Of a stretch of 64,000 nucleotides of DNA, positions 37,841 to 49,150 are shown in pieces. This stretch comes from Echiichthys vipera. Its lineage: Eukaryota > Chordata > Actinopteri > Perciformes > Trachinidae. The first letter of the stretch is position 1, and each line of letters starts with the position of its first letter. Where the stretch lies: contig OY829645.1 in assembly GCA_963691815.1 (NCBI GenBank), positions 14,489,056-14,553,055 of the forward strand, read 5' to 3'. Below the pieces are notes generated by a model. The model was given only the letters and a program-made list of their open reading frames with translations, did no database searches and was not told where the DNA came from. A program made the translations under genes and the position numbers.

Positions 37841-37990
37841 GATTAATTTAGGAATGTCGGCCGCAGTGGAGAGTGATTAATTCCTCCTGGATTCAACCAT
37901 TTAAATGAACAAGGCAGAGGGGAGAAAGGAAAACAGGGAGCCAAAAATATGGACGCATAATTAATACGTTTGGATCATTTAATTAGCCAC
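37841..37990. promoter_or_regulatory. Cluster of TAATTA-type homeodomain motifs upstream of exon 2
   Basis: Four ATTAAT/TTAATT-containing sites (GATTAATTTA, GATTAATTCC, CATAATTAATAC, ATTTAATTAGCC) fall within 150 bases, 320-470 bases before exon 2. The sequence is otherwise non-repetitive. This is the look of a conserved intronic enhancer, but conservation cannot be seen from one genome. Confidence 0.25.
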
Positions 37991-38306
37991 CCAAACAGAG
38001 AGAAGGCACAGCTACAGTGTGTCACTGCTTTGTTCAAGTAATAGGCCACAGTTAGTTCTCTGTTACAGAGAGGCGAATATAATGAGCCCCCCTGTTGGTG
38101 GGGGGAAAATTGGACCATCTTTCAGGCTAGTAAATATGGTGAGACAGTTTGAACAAATGTTACTTGTTTCTTTGATGCCTTATGTGTCTGACTAAGCAGA
38201 GATTGAGGTAAAAACAAGCACATGATGCCCAAAAAGCAACTGCTCACTCTCAAATGAATCAAGGATCTTTTGAGTTTACAACAAATATTTTTATTTTCTC
38301 TTTCAG

Positions 38307-39649
38307 AATGATGTGAAGATCACTTAAGGAGGACGAGACGGCACAGCTCTTCTTTTTTTCAGCGCAATCCTTCTCCTGGTGTTTTGTCGGAGCTCAGTGT
38401 TTTTCTTTTTTTTAACCCTGTGGGGATGGGAATGTGCTTGGATACAGGGTGGACTTACTGTGGCCTCGCTAAAGGTAACCGTCCTCTAAAGGTCATGTCA
38501 TGGCCCCTGGCATTGTGGCTATTGACTCTAATCTCTGTGAATCAAAAGATGGCTGTTGGACAGACTCTGAACACCTTCCAATCAGAGAGGAGGGAGTGGT
38601 CACTGAACCACTTGACTGTGCATCAGTCTACTGGAGCTCTGTATGTCGGAGCTGTCAACCGAATCTACAAGTTGTCAGCTAATCTCACCCTGCTGGTGAC
38701 CCATGATACAGGGCCAGAGTATGACAACAAAGCATGTTATCCTCCACTGATTGTCCAGCCCTGTTCTGAGCCTCTTGCCTCGACTGACAACGTTAACAAA
38801 CTGTTGCTTATTGACTACTCTCAGAACCGGCTGCTGGCCTGCGGGAGTCTCTACCAGGGCGTCTGCAAGCTGATGAGGCTTGACGACTTGTTCATCCTTG
38901 TGGAGCCCACGCACAAGAAAGAACACTACCTCTCCAGTGACAACCAGACAGGGACGATGTACGGTGTTGTTGTGCCCTCGCAGGGTCAGGATGCCACTCT
39001 GTACATCGGCACGGCCGTCGGTGGCAAACAGGACTACTTCCCAACTATCTCCAGCCGCAAGCTGCCTCGCGACCCAGAATCCTCAGCTATGCTGGACTAT
39101 GAGCTTCACACTGACTTTGTTTCTTCTCTTATTAAAATCCCCTCAGACACGCTGGCCCTCGTGCCACACTTTGACATCTACTACATCTATGGCTTTGCTA
39201 GCGGCAGCTTTGTCTACTTCATGACCGTCCAGCCGGAGACGCCTGAGAATGGGATGCCCGCTGGCGGCTCCCCTGGCGACCTCTTTTACACCTCTCGCAT
39301 CATCCGCCTCTGCAAAGGCGACAAGAAGTTCCACTCATATGTATCCCTTCCTGTGGGGTGCGTGCACAAAGGTGAGGAGTACCGTCTGCTACAGGCAGCT
39401 TACCTGTCCAAGGCTGGCAGGATTCTGGCAAAGTCGCTCAACATCAGTGCCCAGGAGGACGTGCTCTTCGCTGTGTTCTCCAAGGGACAGAAGCAGTGCC
39501 ATGACCCCCCAGATCACTCCGCTCTCTGCGTCTTCACTATCCAAGACATAAACACGCGCATCAAGGAGCGGCTGCAGTCCTGCTACCAGGGAGAAGGAAA
39601 CCTCGAGCTGCACTGGCTGCTGGGAAAGGACGTGCAGTGCACCAAGGCG
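38307..39649 (+). other. plxna2: Plexin exon 2 (5' UTR end plus first coding segment)
   Basis: The exon is bounded by TTTTCTCTTTCAG at its left and GCG/GTAGGT at its right. The first 119 bases up to the ATG at 38426 are untranslated and contain a two-codon upstream ORF (ATG ATG TGA, 38308-38316). A second possible acceptor, TTTTTTTCAG, ends at 38362. A large second exon holding the signal peptide and most of Sema after a non-coding first exon is the usual layout of vertebrate PLXNA genes. Confidence 0.9.
38426..39649 (+). CDS. plxna2: Plexin-A2-like, coding exon 1: signal peptide and most of the Sema domain
   Basis: This exon encodes 408 residues of a class A plexin, a cell-surface semaphorin receptor. 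A hydrophobic signal core ([13 protein letters not shown]) sits near residues 26-38 and the Sema domain starts near residue 49. Diagnostic stretches include [61 protein letters not shown] and [15 protein letters not shown]. They match the A2 paralogue much better than A1, A3 or A4 as I recall those proteins. N-glycosylation sequons lie at about residues 86 (NLT), 173 (NQT) and 339 (NIS). The start is uncertain: ATG 38426 is the first in-frame ATG in the exon and has purine -3 and G +4, while ATG 38495 leaves a compact signal peptide of about 22 residues. An open frame continues upstream to 38384 without an ATG. The exon ends in phase 0 after Lys-Ala at 39649. A cysteine at about residue 358 (GQKQC) seems additional to the usual Sema set. 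Confidence 0.96.
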
Positions 39650-40699
39650 GTAGGTGGACTGTACAGAGATTTACCCTCCTATATCACACATACAGTATTT
39701 AGACCAACTATGAAACCCACAAGGTGATGAGCAGCATTGATATAGATTTACTGACAGTAAGCTCTTTAATTATCCACAACCTTGATTGAAGCCTAAATAG
39801 CTGTTAGACCTGCCGCCAGGGCTGTGCTGAAGACACCATTCAGGTTTTGACTATCCCACAAGAGCAGAGGACCTGGAGGAGATTAATTCAACAATGCTAA
39901 TCAGAGGAGTTTTGTATGGAGCTTTGATTTCAGTCAGGGGTTTGGGCACTGACTCCCGCCTTCTTCTCCTCCCCTTTTTCTTCCCCTCTCGCCTTCCTTC
40001 TACTCTTGTCGCTGTCAGCAGTATTCAAACCCTCTGAAACCTGTTCTTGATCTTGAGAAAAGGGCTTTCTTGCAAATGTCCAAGTCTGCTCCATTGAGAA
40101 AGCAATAATTCTACATAATGAGAGGGTTTGATGGAAACAAGTTGAAAGCGAACCATGAAAACAATGTTATTCATCGCATTCATTGTTCTTGCAGTTGACA
40201 ACATGTACTTTGATTCCACCGTGCCATCAAAAAAACAAGATGGAATGTTATTCATAAAAACAACTGAGGGAGGACAGAGACACATAATAATGCAATTACT
40301 AACTCTCACTGCGTAGTTAACCAAAGGACTTTAAATCTAAAATGGACTGAGAATGAAAGCAGTGGTTCAGCTTTGTTCAGATATCATTAGTGTTTCTTTA
40401 CTCAGTTAAAGATCAACAGCTATGTCTAGAGATGCTCTAGTGCAGCTTTTTGAGGCTAATATTGATATCAGATATTTTCCTTCTCATGGGAAGATTGTTA
40501 GACATGGCTGTCTTAAGGTAATTATCTAAAAACACCAATCTGATTTTATTCTGTGAACATTTGTTTCTGTAAATGTTAAGCAGATTTTTTATATGAAAAT
40601 ACATCTGACAAATCAGGTCCAGACTTTGTCCGAAGTTGCCCTTTCACACATGTGGCTCACAACAGGAGATTGTCTGTCAGACGTGTTCTCACTTAACTG

Positions 40700-41120
40700 G
40701 AAATTGTTTGTTTTAGGTGAGGTATGGCGCCTATAGAGCGTGCAGGAAGCAGGACATGATGGGGATTACTCCACGGTCACGGAGCCGGTTCAACACCCTT
40801 GCAGTTTCTTGAATTTGTCTGCCGATTTCAGCATCGGCCTTTACCGTCAGAAACTCCTGAAAAAGTCGGAGTTAAACATTTTTGTTGCCGTCTTCCTGTA
40901 AATCACCTTTCTTCTTCAATTTGGGAATCCTCATTTTCTTCTGGTTTAGCATGAGCCACGTGATATAAACATCATCAACTCGCTCACGCATCAATCAGAC
41001 ATTATACATATTTTGTACTAGGTAGCTGGCAGGGTAAACTCTATTTAATGTGTGGTCCAACTGATTTGGACAAATGCTTTATCACATACAGCTCATCTGT
41101 CTGATGTATAGATAATATCA
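40700..41120 (+). repeat. Dispersed repeat, copy 1 (GCGTGCAGGA family)
   Basis: It holds GCGTGCAGGAAGCAGGACAT, then GGGGATTACTCC, TTTCAGCATCGGCCTTTACC and TCCAACTGATTTGGAC. The same motif order recurs in diverged form at 45095-45290. It carries no coding capacity and looks like a non-autonomous element of a fish family I cannot name with certainty. Confidence 0.55.
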
Positions 41121-41757
41121 GGTTTTCAATGCATGTGTAGAAGGGGCTTTAGACTCCTGGGTAGTTATGACCTGGGGCTAATTTAAATGCTATTTTCAGA
41201 AAATTCCCGTTCCCATAATGTAAATGCGAACATGCTTATATATATAGCAGGTATGTTTACCATGCTCACCATCTCAGTTTATAGTATTACAGCAAACAGC
41301 TAAGGTTGACTGTAATGATCTGATGAATATCTGTACCAAATTTCATGGCAATCTGTCCAATAGCTTTTGAGACTTTTCAACTAAAATAACAAATGTCAAC
41401 TAGCTGGTGATGCGAGATGAAACGTCAGAGAATCAGTCAGAAGGAGACATCCTCTGGAGACGTTGAATGATTGTCAATAAGACAAATTCCTTATATTTCT
41501 ATTGACTCTTGACTCCAAAAGTTATAAAAGATATGACATTACAATTTCAGCAAGGGAATTTCACACCGGCAATGTTTCAATCAGTCCATGGTAACTATTG
41601 CAAGTATTTGAAAATAGAGAAGAAAGAGAGGAGTTGAATGCTCGCAAATACCTAGAAAGAAAGTGGCTTAGGGTGAGAAATGAAGTCGATTTATGCTGAA
41701 TCCACTTTACTGATCATATTCATTAAAGTTGAAGCACATTACTTGATGAAAGAAAAA

Positions 41758-41779
41758 CAGCAACAACAACAACAACAAC
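41758..41779. repeat. Short (CAA)n run
   Basis: About seven CAA units. Confidence 0.9.
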
Positions 41780-42239
41780 GTGACTAATATGCATAAGAAG
41801 TGGAGGATGTGAAATAAGAAATTAGCTGCCCTAAAAGGTTAGATTTATACACTGAATGACAGGCAATTAGCAAAGGTTTGAGGTGCATGTTAGTAGATGT
41901 AAAAGGACTGCAAAGCATGCGGCTCTCTTTGATGCTTAATCAAAACCTGACATATCTTGTGCTGTGTGTTTGTGTGATGTCAGATCAAGTGATCTAAAAA
42001 CCACAGAAACAGGCGCAAAATACACAGCGTTTTCTCATGTTTGCCATCAGTAATTAGTCTTCTCCACAAATTCGCCCGGTCCAAGGTTTGTTGATCAACG
42101 CGGCAGACCCAAACCCTTTTGAACTAATCATTTTTAACCCTGAAAAATGTGCACTTAATGCATGTAAGGCTTGCCATGGGTCAATTTGAGTTCTTCTCTT
42201 GTATTTGTATTTCAACCGTGATATCAGTCATTTTTCTGG

Positions 42240-42477
42240 CTCCCACTTACACTTTTCCCTCTCTCTCATGTTGCCCCCACCTCCCCTCCTTACATCTGTC
42301 ATCCCCACTCCCTCCTCTCACCCTCTTCCCTTTTTCATCCTTCGATCCTTTCACCTCTTTTCCTGTTTTCTCTTTCCTTTGCGTTCTCAAAAAATACCTC
42401 TCTGTTTTGATGCTCTTAATGCCTTCTTCATCTTAACCCCAACACCCATCTTTCCATCCCTCTTGCTCTCCATGCAG
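42240..42477 (+). promoter_or_regulatory. plxna2: Extended pyrimidine-rich tract before the exon 3 acceptor
   Basis: Nearly 240 bases are dominated by C and T, with blocks such as CCCCCACCTCCCCTCC and CTTTTCCTGTTTTCTC, leading to CTCTCCATGCAG. Polypyrimidine tracts before acceptors are normally 15-40 bases. The excess could bind PTB-type splicing regulators, or may simply be a decayed simple repeat. Confidence 0.5.
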
Positions 42478-42660
42478 CCTGTTCCCATTGATGATCACTT
42501 CTGTGGTCTGGATATAAACCAGCCCCTGGGGGGTTCCCAGCTGGTGTCGGGTCGGACGCTATACACTGAGAGCAGGGACAGGCTGACCTCTGTCACCTCC
42601 TACGTCTACAATGGACAAAGTGTGATCTTCCTGGGGACTAGGAGTGGACGACTGAAGAAG
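42478..42660 (+). CDS. plxna2: Plexin-A2-like, coding exon 2: Sema domain, continued
   Basis: The exon has 183 bases (61 codons), phase 0 at both ends, between CATGCAG and GTGAGA. It begins [19 protein letters not shown] and ends [11 protein letters not shown], a segment highly typical of plexin-A2. The Cys of FCG pairs with the Cys of IIRLC in the preceding exon in known plexin-A structures. The segment forms late blades of the Sema beta-propeller. Frames extending upstream into the pyrimidine tract or downstream past 42660 are intronic and not translated. Confidence 0.96.
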
Positions 42661-43594
42661 GTGAGAGCAGAGCTGCACACACTCACTGTCACACAAGACA
42701 GGCTTGATCTGCCTATTTTACATACTGAGCCTTGATACTCAAGATTGTTGATTTACAATGAATTGCTAAATTCTCAAGAGATGCAACCAGATCCTCTTGA
42801 TGACAAATAGCCTCACTTATTTTCTCAAAACACAAAACAATGATTTCTTGAAGCTGCTATTAATGACCCGTTGGCATCTCAGTCTCCTCTGAGAGTTATG
42901 TTCCAGTTTCAGTTTTTGAACATTAACGCAAAATGTTGCCTGGTCCCAGACCTCAGAACCAGAACTCAGGACCTCAGGTTTCAGCTGCGATTAAAATAGG
43001 CCTAATGTTGTGCCAACTGACTGCTGTTTCCGCTGGTTCGCAAAACAATCAGCCAATACGAGCTTAGCAGGCAAAACCAAAAATGGGAAAGTCATGCTCC
43101 TACAAAGTGAGCTAGATGTATGAGTAAAAATCTGTAACAGAAAAATGGCTTAAATGAGTTGGCGTTTTAAAGGGTTAGTTCGATTTCACCAAAGTCACAC
43201 AAAGGTGAGGTAAAGGTAACGGTAGTGTTCTGCAGGGAAAAATTTTAAAGTGCCGTCTGACAGCAAGGTTAAGTGGTGAAAATATTCTAAATATAGGATA
43301 CACTTAAATGTGTATTCTAAGTGTTTTTAGGTAGCTAAAACATGTTTTGCTGTTTCCCCCATGCACAGCAGTACATTACATAGCTTCGATGTCTGTACTC
43401 CTGCCAGGTAGTACACTGACTATGAATAAGTACCTCATACGACCCCACTTCAAAACATCCAAACTATGCCTCTAATGTCATCACTTTAAAGGTTTATCAT
43501 TTATCAGTCGTCCATAAGAAATACACTGAGATTCATCACCCCCAGCTGTTTTTGTGCCTCACTGCCGTGACACATTTATGTTATAATGATCTGT

Positions 43595-43690
43595 AATCCA
43601 TTAACGCTAATTAATACAATAATAGGATCAATTAATGGCCTAATTAGCATAACTGGTTATGTCTAATATATCATGATGATAATGTGGGAC
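43595..43690. promoter_or_regulatory. ATTA/TAAT-rich block in intron 3
   Basis: Within about 95 bases there are CATTAACGCTAATTAATAC, TCAATTAATGG and CCTAATTAGC, three TTAATT/TAATTA-type homeodomain motifs in otherwise unique sequence. An intronic enhancer is possible; conservation must be tested. Confidence 0.22.
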
Positions 43691-44084
43691 ATGATGCAGC
43701 TGAAAAAAGGTGCAGTATTCATGCAGCACTACATCATCATCAGCCTTTGGACTGAGAACAAATCAATGCAAATTTCCACCGTGACAACTTGAGCCACAAC
43801 TGAAGCACAGGCCTGTTCCTTCAGTTCATTTGTATAAGTTGTATTAGTAACAGGAAAATTATGCAGCTCTAGTGCCTCTTGTTCAACACTTCCCTGGTGG
43901 ATTTAGGTTTGAACAGCGTTTAGCATTACAAAGTACTTTAAGGACCACTTCACTGATTTTGAACGTTATCTCTGTGTACTTGACATTCATTTTTACATGT
44001 TAATAAGAAACCATTAGAGTTCTAAGTGTTCTGTACGTTTTAGGCAGGTTTAAATCACTCAGACGTTCACCTTTATTTAAGCGA

Positions 44085-44160
44085 TATGTCTGGTTATATT
44101 CTACATTTTTATTTTTGTCAACAAATCCAATAAAAAGACTAAAACCAACAATTGATGTAT
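44085..44160 (+). repeat. Dispersed repeat, copy 2 of the three-member family (left half)
   Basis: It shares TATTCTACATTTTTATTTTT and GTCAACAAATCC, then AAAAAGACTAAA, with 13715-13770. The right half seen at 13.8 and 59.3 kb is missing. Confidence 0.6.
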
Positions 44161-44309
44161 ACTATTAAGCTTGTGTAGCCTTAACCTTGATATATCTTAT
44201 TGTCCAAAGACATAACAGTGAGCCACACTGTTACCGACACACTGTTGGTGACAAGTTTATTCATTATGATGAAAATCTGCACTGTAGTTTATTATTTTAT
44301 CACCTCATA

Positions 44310-44330
44310 TACACACACACACACACACAC
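44310..44330. repeat. Short (CA)n microsatellite
   Basis: Ten CA units. Confidence 0.95.
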
Positions 44331-44831
44331 TGTACATTCAGCAGCAAGTCAGTAGGAACAAAAAGGGGCTGTGTGCCACAGATAGGCTGGGTAATTCTGA
44401 AAGCATTATGAGATTGACTAAGGCATTGTTAGTTCTGGTCTTTTCATTGGATTAGTCAACGACAATAAGAAAAATCTAGAATATTGGCAGCCTTATCCTT
44501 TAAAGTCTAACTTTAGTATTCCTTTAGTAGTAGGTTTCTGCTGCTCTGCCATGCTTGCATCATCAGGTTTAGAGATTGATGATTAATACAGTACTGACAC
44601 ATGTATGTAGGAAGGAACTGTTCAAACGTGTCAGGATAAAGGATGGCTAGAGCTGAACAACCGGAGCCGTCATAGACAGGGGAAAACAAAGGATAAACAT
44701 TCAAATGGGGATAATGGTGCACATTTTCAGACTCAGTCTCACCTGATGGCATTTGTGGTGCTAAATGAAGTAACTGAGTGAAGAATGAAAAGAGTAAGCT
44801 CAAATCCTGACCATTTAAGAGCACCCAAAGA

Positions 44832-45065
44832 TTTCTTCATCACCAATTAATCTGCCAATGATTTTCTCAATTAATTTATCAATAAATTGTTTTGGCTATA
44901 AAATGTCAGAGAATAGTAAAAAATTGTCCAACAACAGTCCAATACCCACATACGTTGAAACCCTCATATCCTCACATCTGAGAAGAGAAAATCTGAGAGG
45001 TCAGATGTGTTTTTGCTCGGAAAATAACTTTCATTCAGTTACAAAATTGTCAGACATAGTCCCCC
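44832..45065 (+). mobile_element. Non-autonomous DNA transposon (TAGGGCTGCAA family), copy 2, partial
   Basis: It shares TTTTGGCTATAAAATGTCAG, CTCAATTAATTTATC and ATCCTCACATCTGAG-type motifs with the family copy at 20740-21043. Both terminal repeats are missing, so the copy is truncated. Confidence 0.6.
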
Positions 45066-45094
45066 AAATGAAAACATGAAAGAGGGGTCAGTGG

Positions 45095-45290
45095 GTTTCA
45101 GCGTGCAGGAGGCGGGACATAATACGGATTACACCGCAAGTTCGTAAATTGGTCATGAACAAGAATCTCTTGCCATGCGTTATCTTTATCAGATGTTTTT
45201 AGCATCGATCCTTACCGACCGAAGTTCCCGAATCCTGTCGTCTTTTCAATTTCCGGTCCAACTGACTGGGATTGGATTTTTCATCCAAGT
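45095..45290 (+). repeat. Dispersed repeat, copy 2 (GCGTGCAGGA family)
   Basis: GCGTGCAGGAGGCGGGACAT, then GGATTACACCGC, TTAGCATCGATCCTTACC and GGTCCAACTGACTGG follow the same order as at 40700-41120, but the copy is shorter and diverged. Confidence 0.55.
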
Positions 45291-45770
45291 AATGTCTAAA
45301 TAATTTCAGCTTTGCAGTGCACAGAGTCAAATAAGCTTCATATATATGGAGGTATGTTTAAAACTCACCGGAAAACAACTTTTGACAAGACTGACGACAT
45401 GAATGACAACAAAGTAGGTATGCAAAGCAAACACTATAGATGGAAAAATCATCCACTAGAGTTTTTTTTTCACTGCTGTAGGATGCCTCTTTCACCAAGC
45501 CCACAGACAAAAGATGGCATCTTGTCTTAGAGGTTCATAAAGTTGATTTAGCTCATTGTCCATCAAGCTTAATTTCAAATGAACGAATAATGATATTTTA
45601 TAATCAAGTTCCTATAAGGCTCATTCTTTGATCTAACTGGATTGACTTGGTAGCACTGCAGGCTCTACATACTGCAGTCGTACAGGCATGCAGCTGGCTG
45701 AGGAAATGTGTGAGACAACTGTTGTGACATTAGCCTGGGGGCCTTAGTCTTATGAGGAGCAATCTGTCTG

Positions 45771-45913
<143 letters not shown>

Positions 45914-48874
45914 CAGACTGGGAGTGCAGATAACATCACTGCAGCTCTTTCATTGGATGAGCCATTGGGGAAAAAGACAAGATAGCCGGGCAGAAAGAGA
46001 GAGAGAAAATGAGAAACTGAGAAGGACAGTACGAGACAAAGACAGAAGAATGGAAACAAGAAGAAAGAGAAAAACAACACATAAAGGGGAAATAGACTGA
46101 AGTGAGAAAAAAGAAAGAGGGACAGATTCAGGAAGAAAGGAGTTAGACAGAGAAAAACACAGAGCAAAATGTTTTGCATGTGTTCAGGAAGTGAGCAGTG
46201 ATTTTGTAGCGTGAGGAATCCATCATTACTGCTTTAAATGCAGTGTGTCTGAAGGCCAGAGTTTGTCATTACACTTACAGAGCGAGAGACATGATTCAGA
46301 CTCCCAGGAGCCTCCGAGGAGCACAGGGTCACCTCTCAAATCCTATTCCATCACCCCCAAATGGACAGCCTGAGTGGAAATGGGGCATGACAATAAATGC
46401 CATCAGCGGATCACTCCAGCAGCAGGGCCATTGCAAAGGTCAAGCCTGCCACAGGAAGGATGTAAACAGGGTGAAAGGTCACAGGGATAACCAACGTCTC
46501 ACCATCCAGGCTCCATGCAGCATATGGACGAGTCCATCAGCGTCTCTCAATTAGCCTACTCCCTGTCCAGATATATAACAGGACATTTCTATCATCACCT
46601 GCCACAGTTTTGTTTCCTTGTGTGGCTTTAGCTGAGTAATACGACCCTGTGGGTAACTAAGGGCTGAATACAAAAGGGGCTTTTTACACTTTGCGTGATG
46701 CACGCTAATGAGTAGAATCCAGGTAAAGCCATTATTTCTCACTGATCTTTATTAATATATATTCCAGTCTCAAGGCAGGAGGTGTTGATAGAAGCAACTC
46801 TCAGTGGTGCTCTTGGCCCAGTTTCCACTTGTTAACTAGATGCTAGTGGGACCCAGTGAATGAGAAGATCAAAAAATTTAAGTCAGGAGAGTTCCATCAA
46901 GGTTTTAACCATTTATTGCAACAAAAGCTAGAAGGGCACTAGGAGAGAACAGACTTCTGGGAAGGCATTTTTGGTGAATAATCAGCCGTTGGAAGAAAAC
47001 ACGATGCAGAGAGTGGAGGACTGTAGGTTGATAACGGCACTTGTCCTTGGGTTGCTGTTTCAAGGATGGCCGGCTCAAAGGATGTGGTTTTTGATGGTGT
47101 CCATTCAGAATGGACATATGTGAATAGGCTTCATTGGCTGTGATTTTTCTGCCAAGGCAGTGCTCGATCTTGCAATATTAATGAAAGTGAAAAATAATGA
47201 GTGTATCCGCCCTGTGATTCGACTCCACTCCAAAATGTAATGGGTTTTTCCATGAACCATGTTACACCATAGGAGGAAGACTAGCTGCTCAGGGCATTTT
47301 CATCCACGTTCCCCAACCATTCAGATATTTGGTCGCTTTTCTGTACCCAGCTAAAATGAGTCCAGTCATATATAATTGGACAGTGTATAGAAGATGTGAC
47401 TACAAAACAATTTCCATTCCTGCCTCTATGACTGTGAAGCTCTGATAATGTACTCCCAGACAAAAGTATTCATTTTATATATGGCTTAGATTTGTAAATG
47501 AAAGATTAGTATTATTTAGCTGCAGAAACATTTCCACAGGTTTTATACTCCTTTTCCACTTGTAGAAAGGACAGCAGATTTTCAACAGATTCTCTCTATG
47601 CTCCTAGTAGCCTGGCGAGTAAGTAAGCAGCAAACACACTGAAGAATGACATTATACTTTTGCGTACCCTATGGCAGCCTCAAAAACATGACAAGTGTTG
47701 AGTGGAATTGATTTTCGGAGAAAATGTTTCTGCAGAGCACCGTAACACTCAGAGGAACTAGAATGGCATACAGAGTGCAACCGGATGCTTCCCTGACATA
47801 TTGAGCGTATTCAGACGTGGATTCTGCAACTCAATATCAAGATGTTCCTAGTTTCTACTACTATTAAGGGTGTATCCCTTTGTCATACCTGCCAGAGAGG
47901 AAATGTAGTAATCTTAACATATTAACACGCTTAGGTTGCTGGAGACTGGAGAAACTGTCCTTTAACTGAAGTGTTACACATTTGATCACTGCAGCTGCCT
48001 CAACACTACTCTGGAGCGAGCCATAAGCTCACAGCAAAGAAAGCCTTAGTTAAATACTCTCATGTGCAAATAGTGGATTCATTATGGCTTATTGAGAGCT
48101 GACCGGGTGGGGAAATTCTCCAGTACACGGCTAAATGACTTGGACTTTTCAAAGTCACGGTTTCTAAGGAGGGCAAGGAAGTGGAGATTTGGTGATTGAA
48201 ATCATTAGCATGGAGTTTCATGGAATAGGTGTGTTTGAGGCTAAATTGAAAGGATTTTCATAACTGCATGAAGAGAGCTGGACCTGAGGGTGAAAGTCTT
48301 CAGAGCGGATCCCCATTAGATGTCTCAGTGCAGCTGAAACAGTCAATGGTATTAAGAGAGGCAATTTCTTAAAAACAAATAAAGCATCTGTCTATGTTTC
48401 CTGACAGTTTCCTGCAGTTTTTTTTAGTGGCTCCATCTCTCTATGTCCTTTCGTCTCTCTCTTTCTTTTCTTCCTCCTGCTCAGTCACATACTGTACATG
48501 GAGACACACAAGAGGACTGACTGCATTGCGGTCAGCAAAATGAAGACCATACGGGTGCCATGAATTGTTCCACTGTCCCTCTCCCACTGCTTTTGTTGGT
48601 GGGCCATGGGAACGTGACAAACAATGGGAACGATAGGTGGGACGGGATGAGGGGGGGGGCTTTACGGAGGAGGACAGGAAACAGAGAACAGGAAACCATG
48701 TCCTCAAGGAGAGAGAAAAGAAATGGACATGCAGAGACTGAGAGGAGAATGTGGTGAAGCTGTAGAAATTATGGACACTTGACGCCATGCAGCTGAAGGT
48801 TACGGCGGAGGGAAAATTTTGGCTGCTGTCACTGGAAGGCTTTTAACAATAATCCTTAAATAAGCACATGTACT

Positions 48875-49150
<276 letters not shown>

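Larger units (their letters stand above)
27460..38306 (+). other. plxna2: Presumed intron 1 of the plexin gene
   Basis: If 27459 is the end of exon 1, this is the first intron. It is bounded by GTGAGT at 27460 and by a long pyrimidine tract plus CAG at 38306. It holds short GT arrays near 28150 and 29880, a GA-rich stretch near 30300, a second CpG-rich patch near 33 kb, an octamer repeat at 36782 and a homeodomain-motif cluster near 37.9 kb. No other gene is supported inside it. The acceptor end is certain in kind; the donor end is inferred. Confidence 0.5.
39650..42477 (+). other. plxna2: Plexin intron 2
   Basis: It starts GTAGGT and ends in CTCTCCATGCAG, 2828 bp long. It contains a dispersed repeat near 40700-41120, a short CAA run at 41758-41779 and a very long pyrimidine-rich tract before the acceptor. 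No other gene is seen. Confidence 0.9.

Noticed and set aside
38384..38425. Upstream extension of the plexin frame to a TTG codon
   Set aside because: The first codon is TTG, not ATG; the region is 5' UTR, and ATG 38426 or 38495 is the likely start.
39650..39727. Extension of the first plexin coding exon to the stop at 39727
   Set aside because: GTAGGT at 39650 is a good donor and the homology stops exactly there; the next exon resumes in the same phase.
42199..42477. In-frame extension of the second plexin coding exon through the pyrimidine tract
   Set aside because: It is low-complexity Ser/Pro/Leu sequence, and the CATGCAG acceptor plus the exact join to KDVQCTKA of the previous exon place the exon start at 42478.
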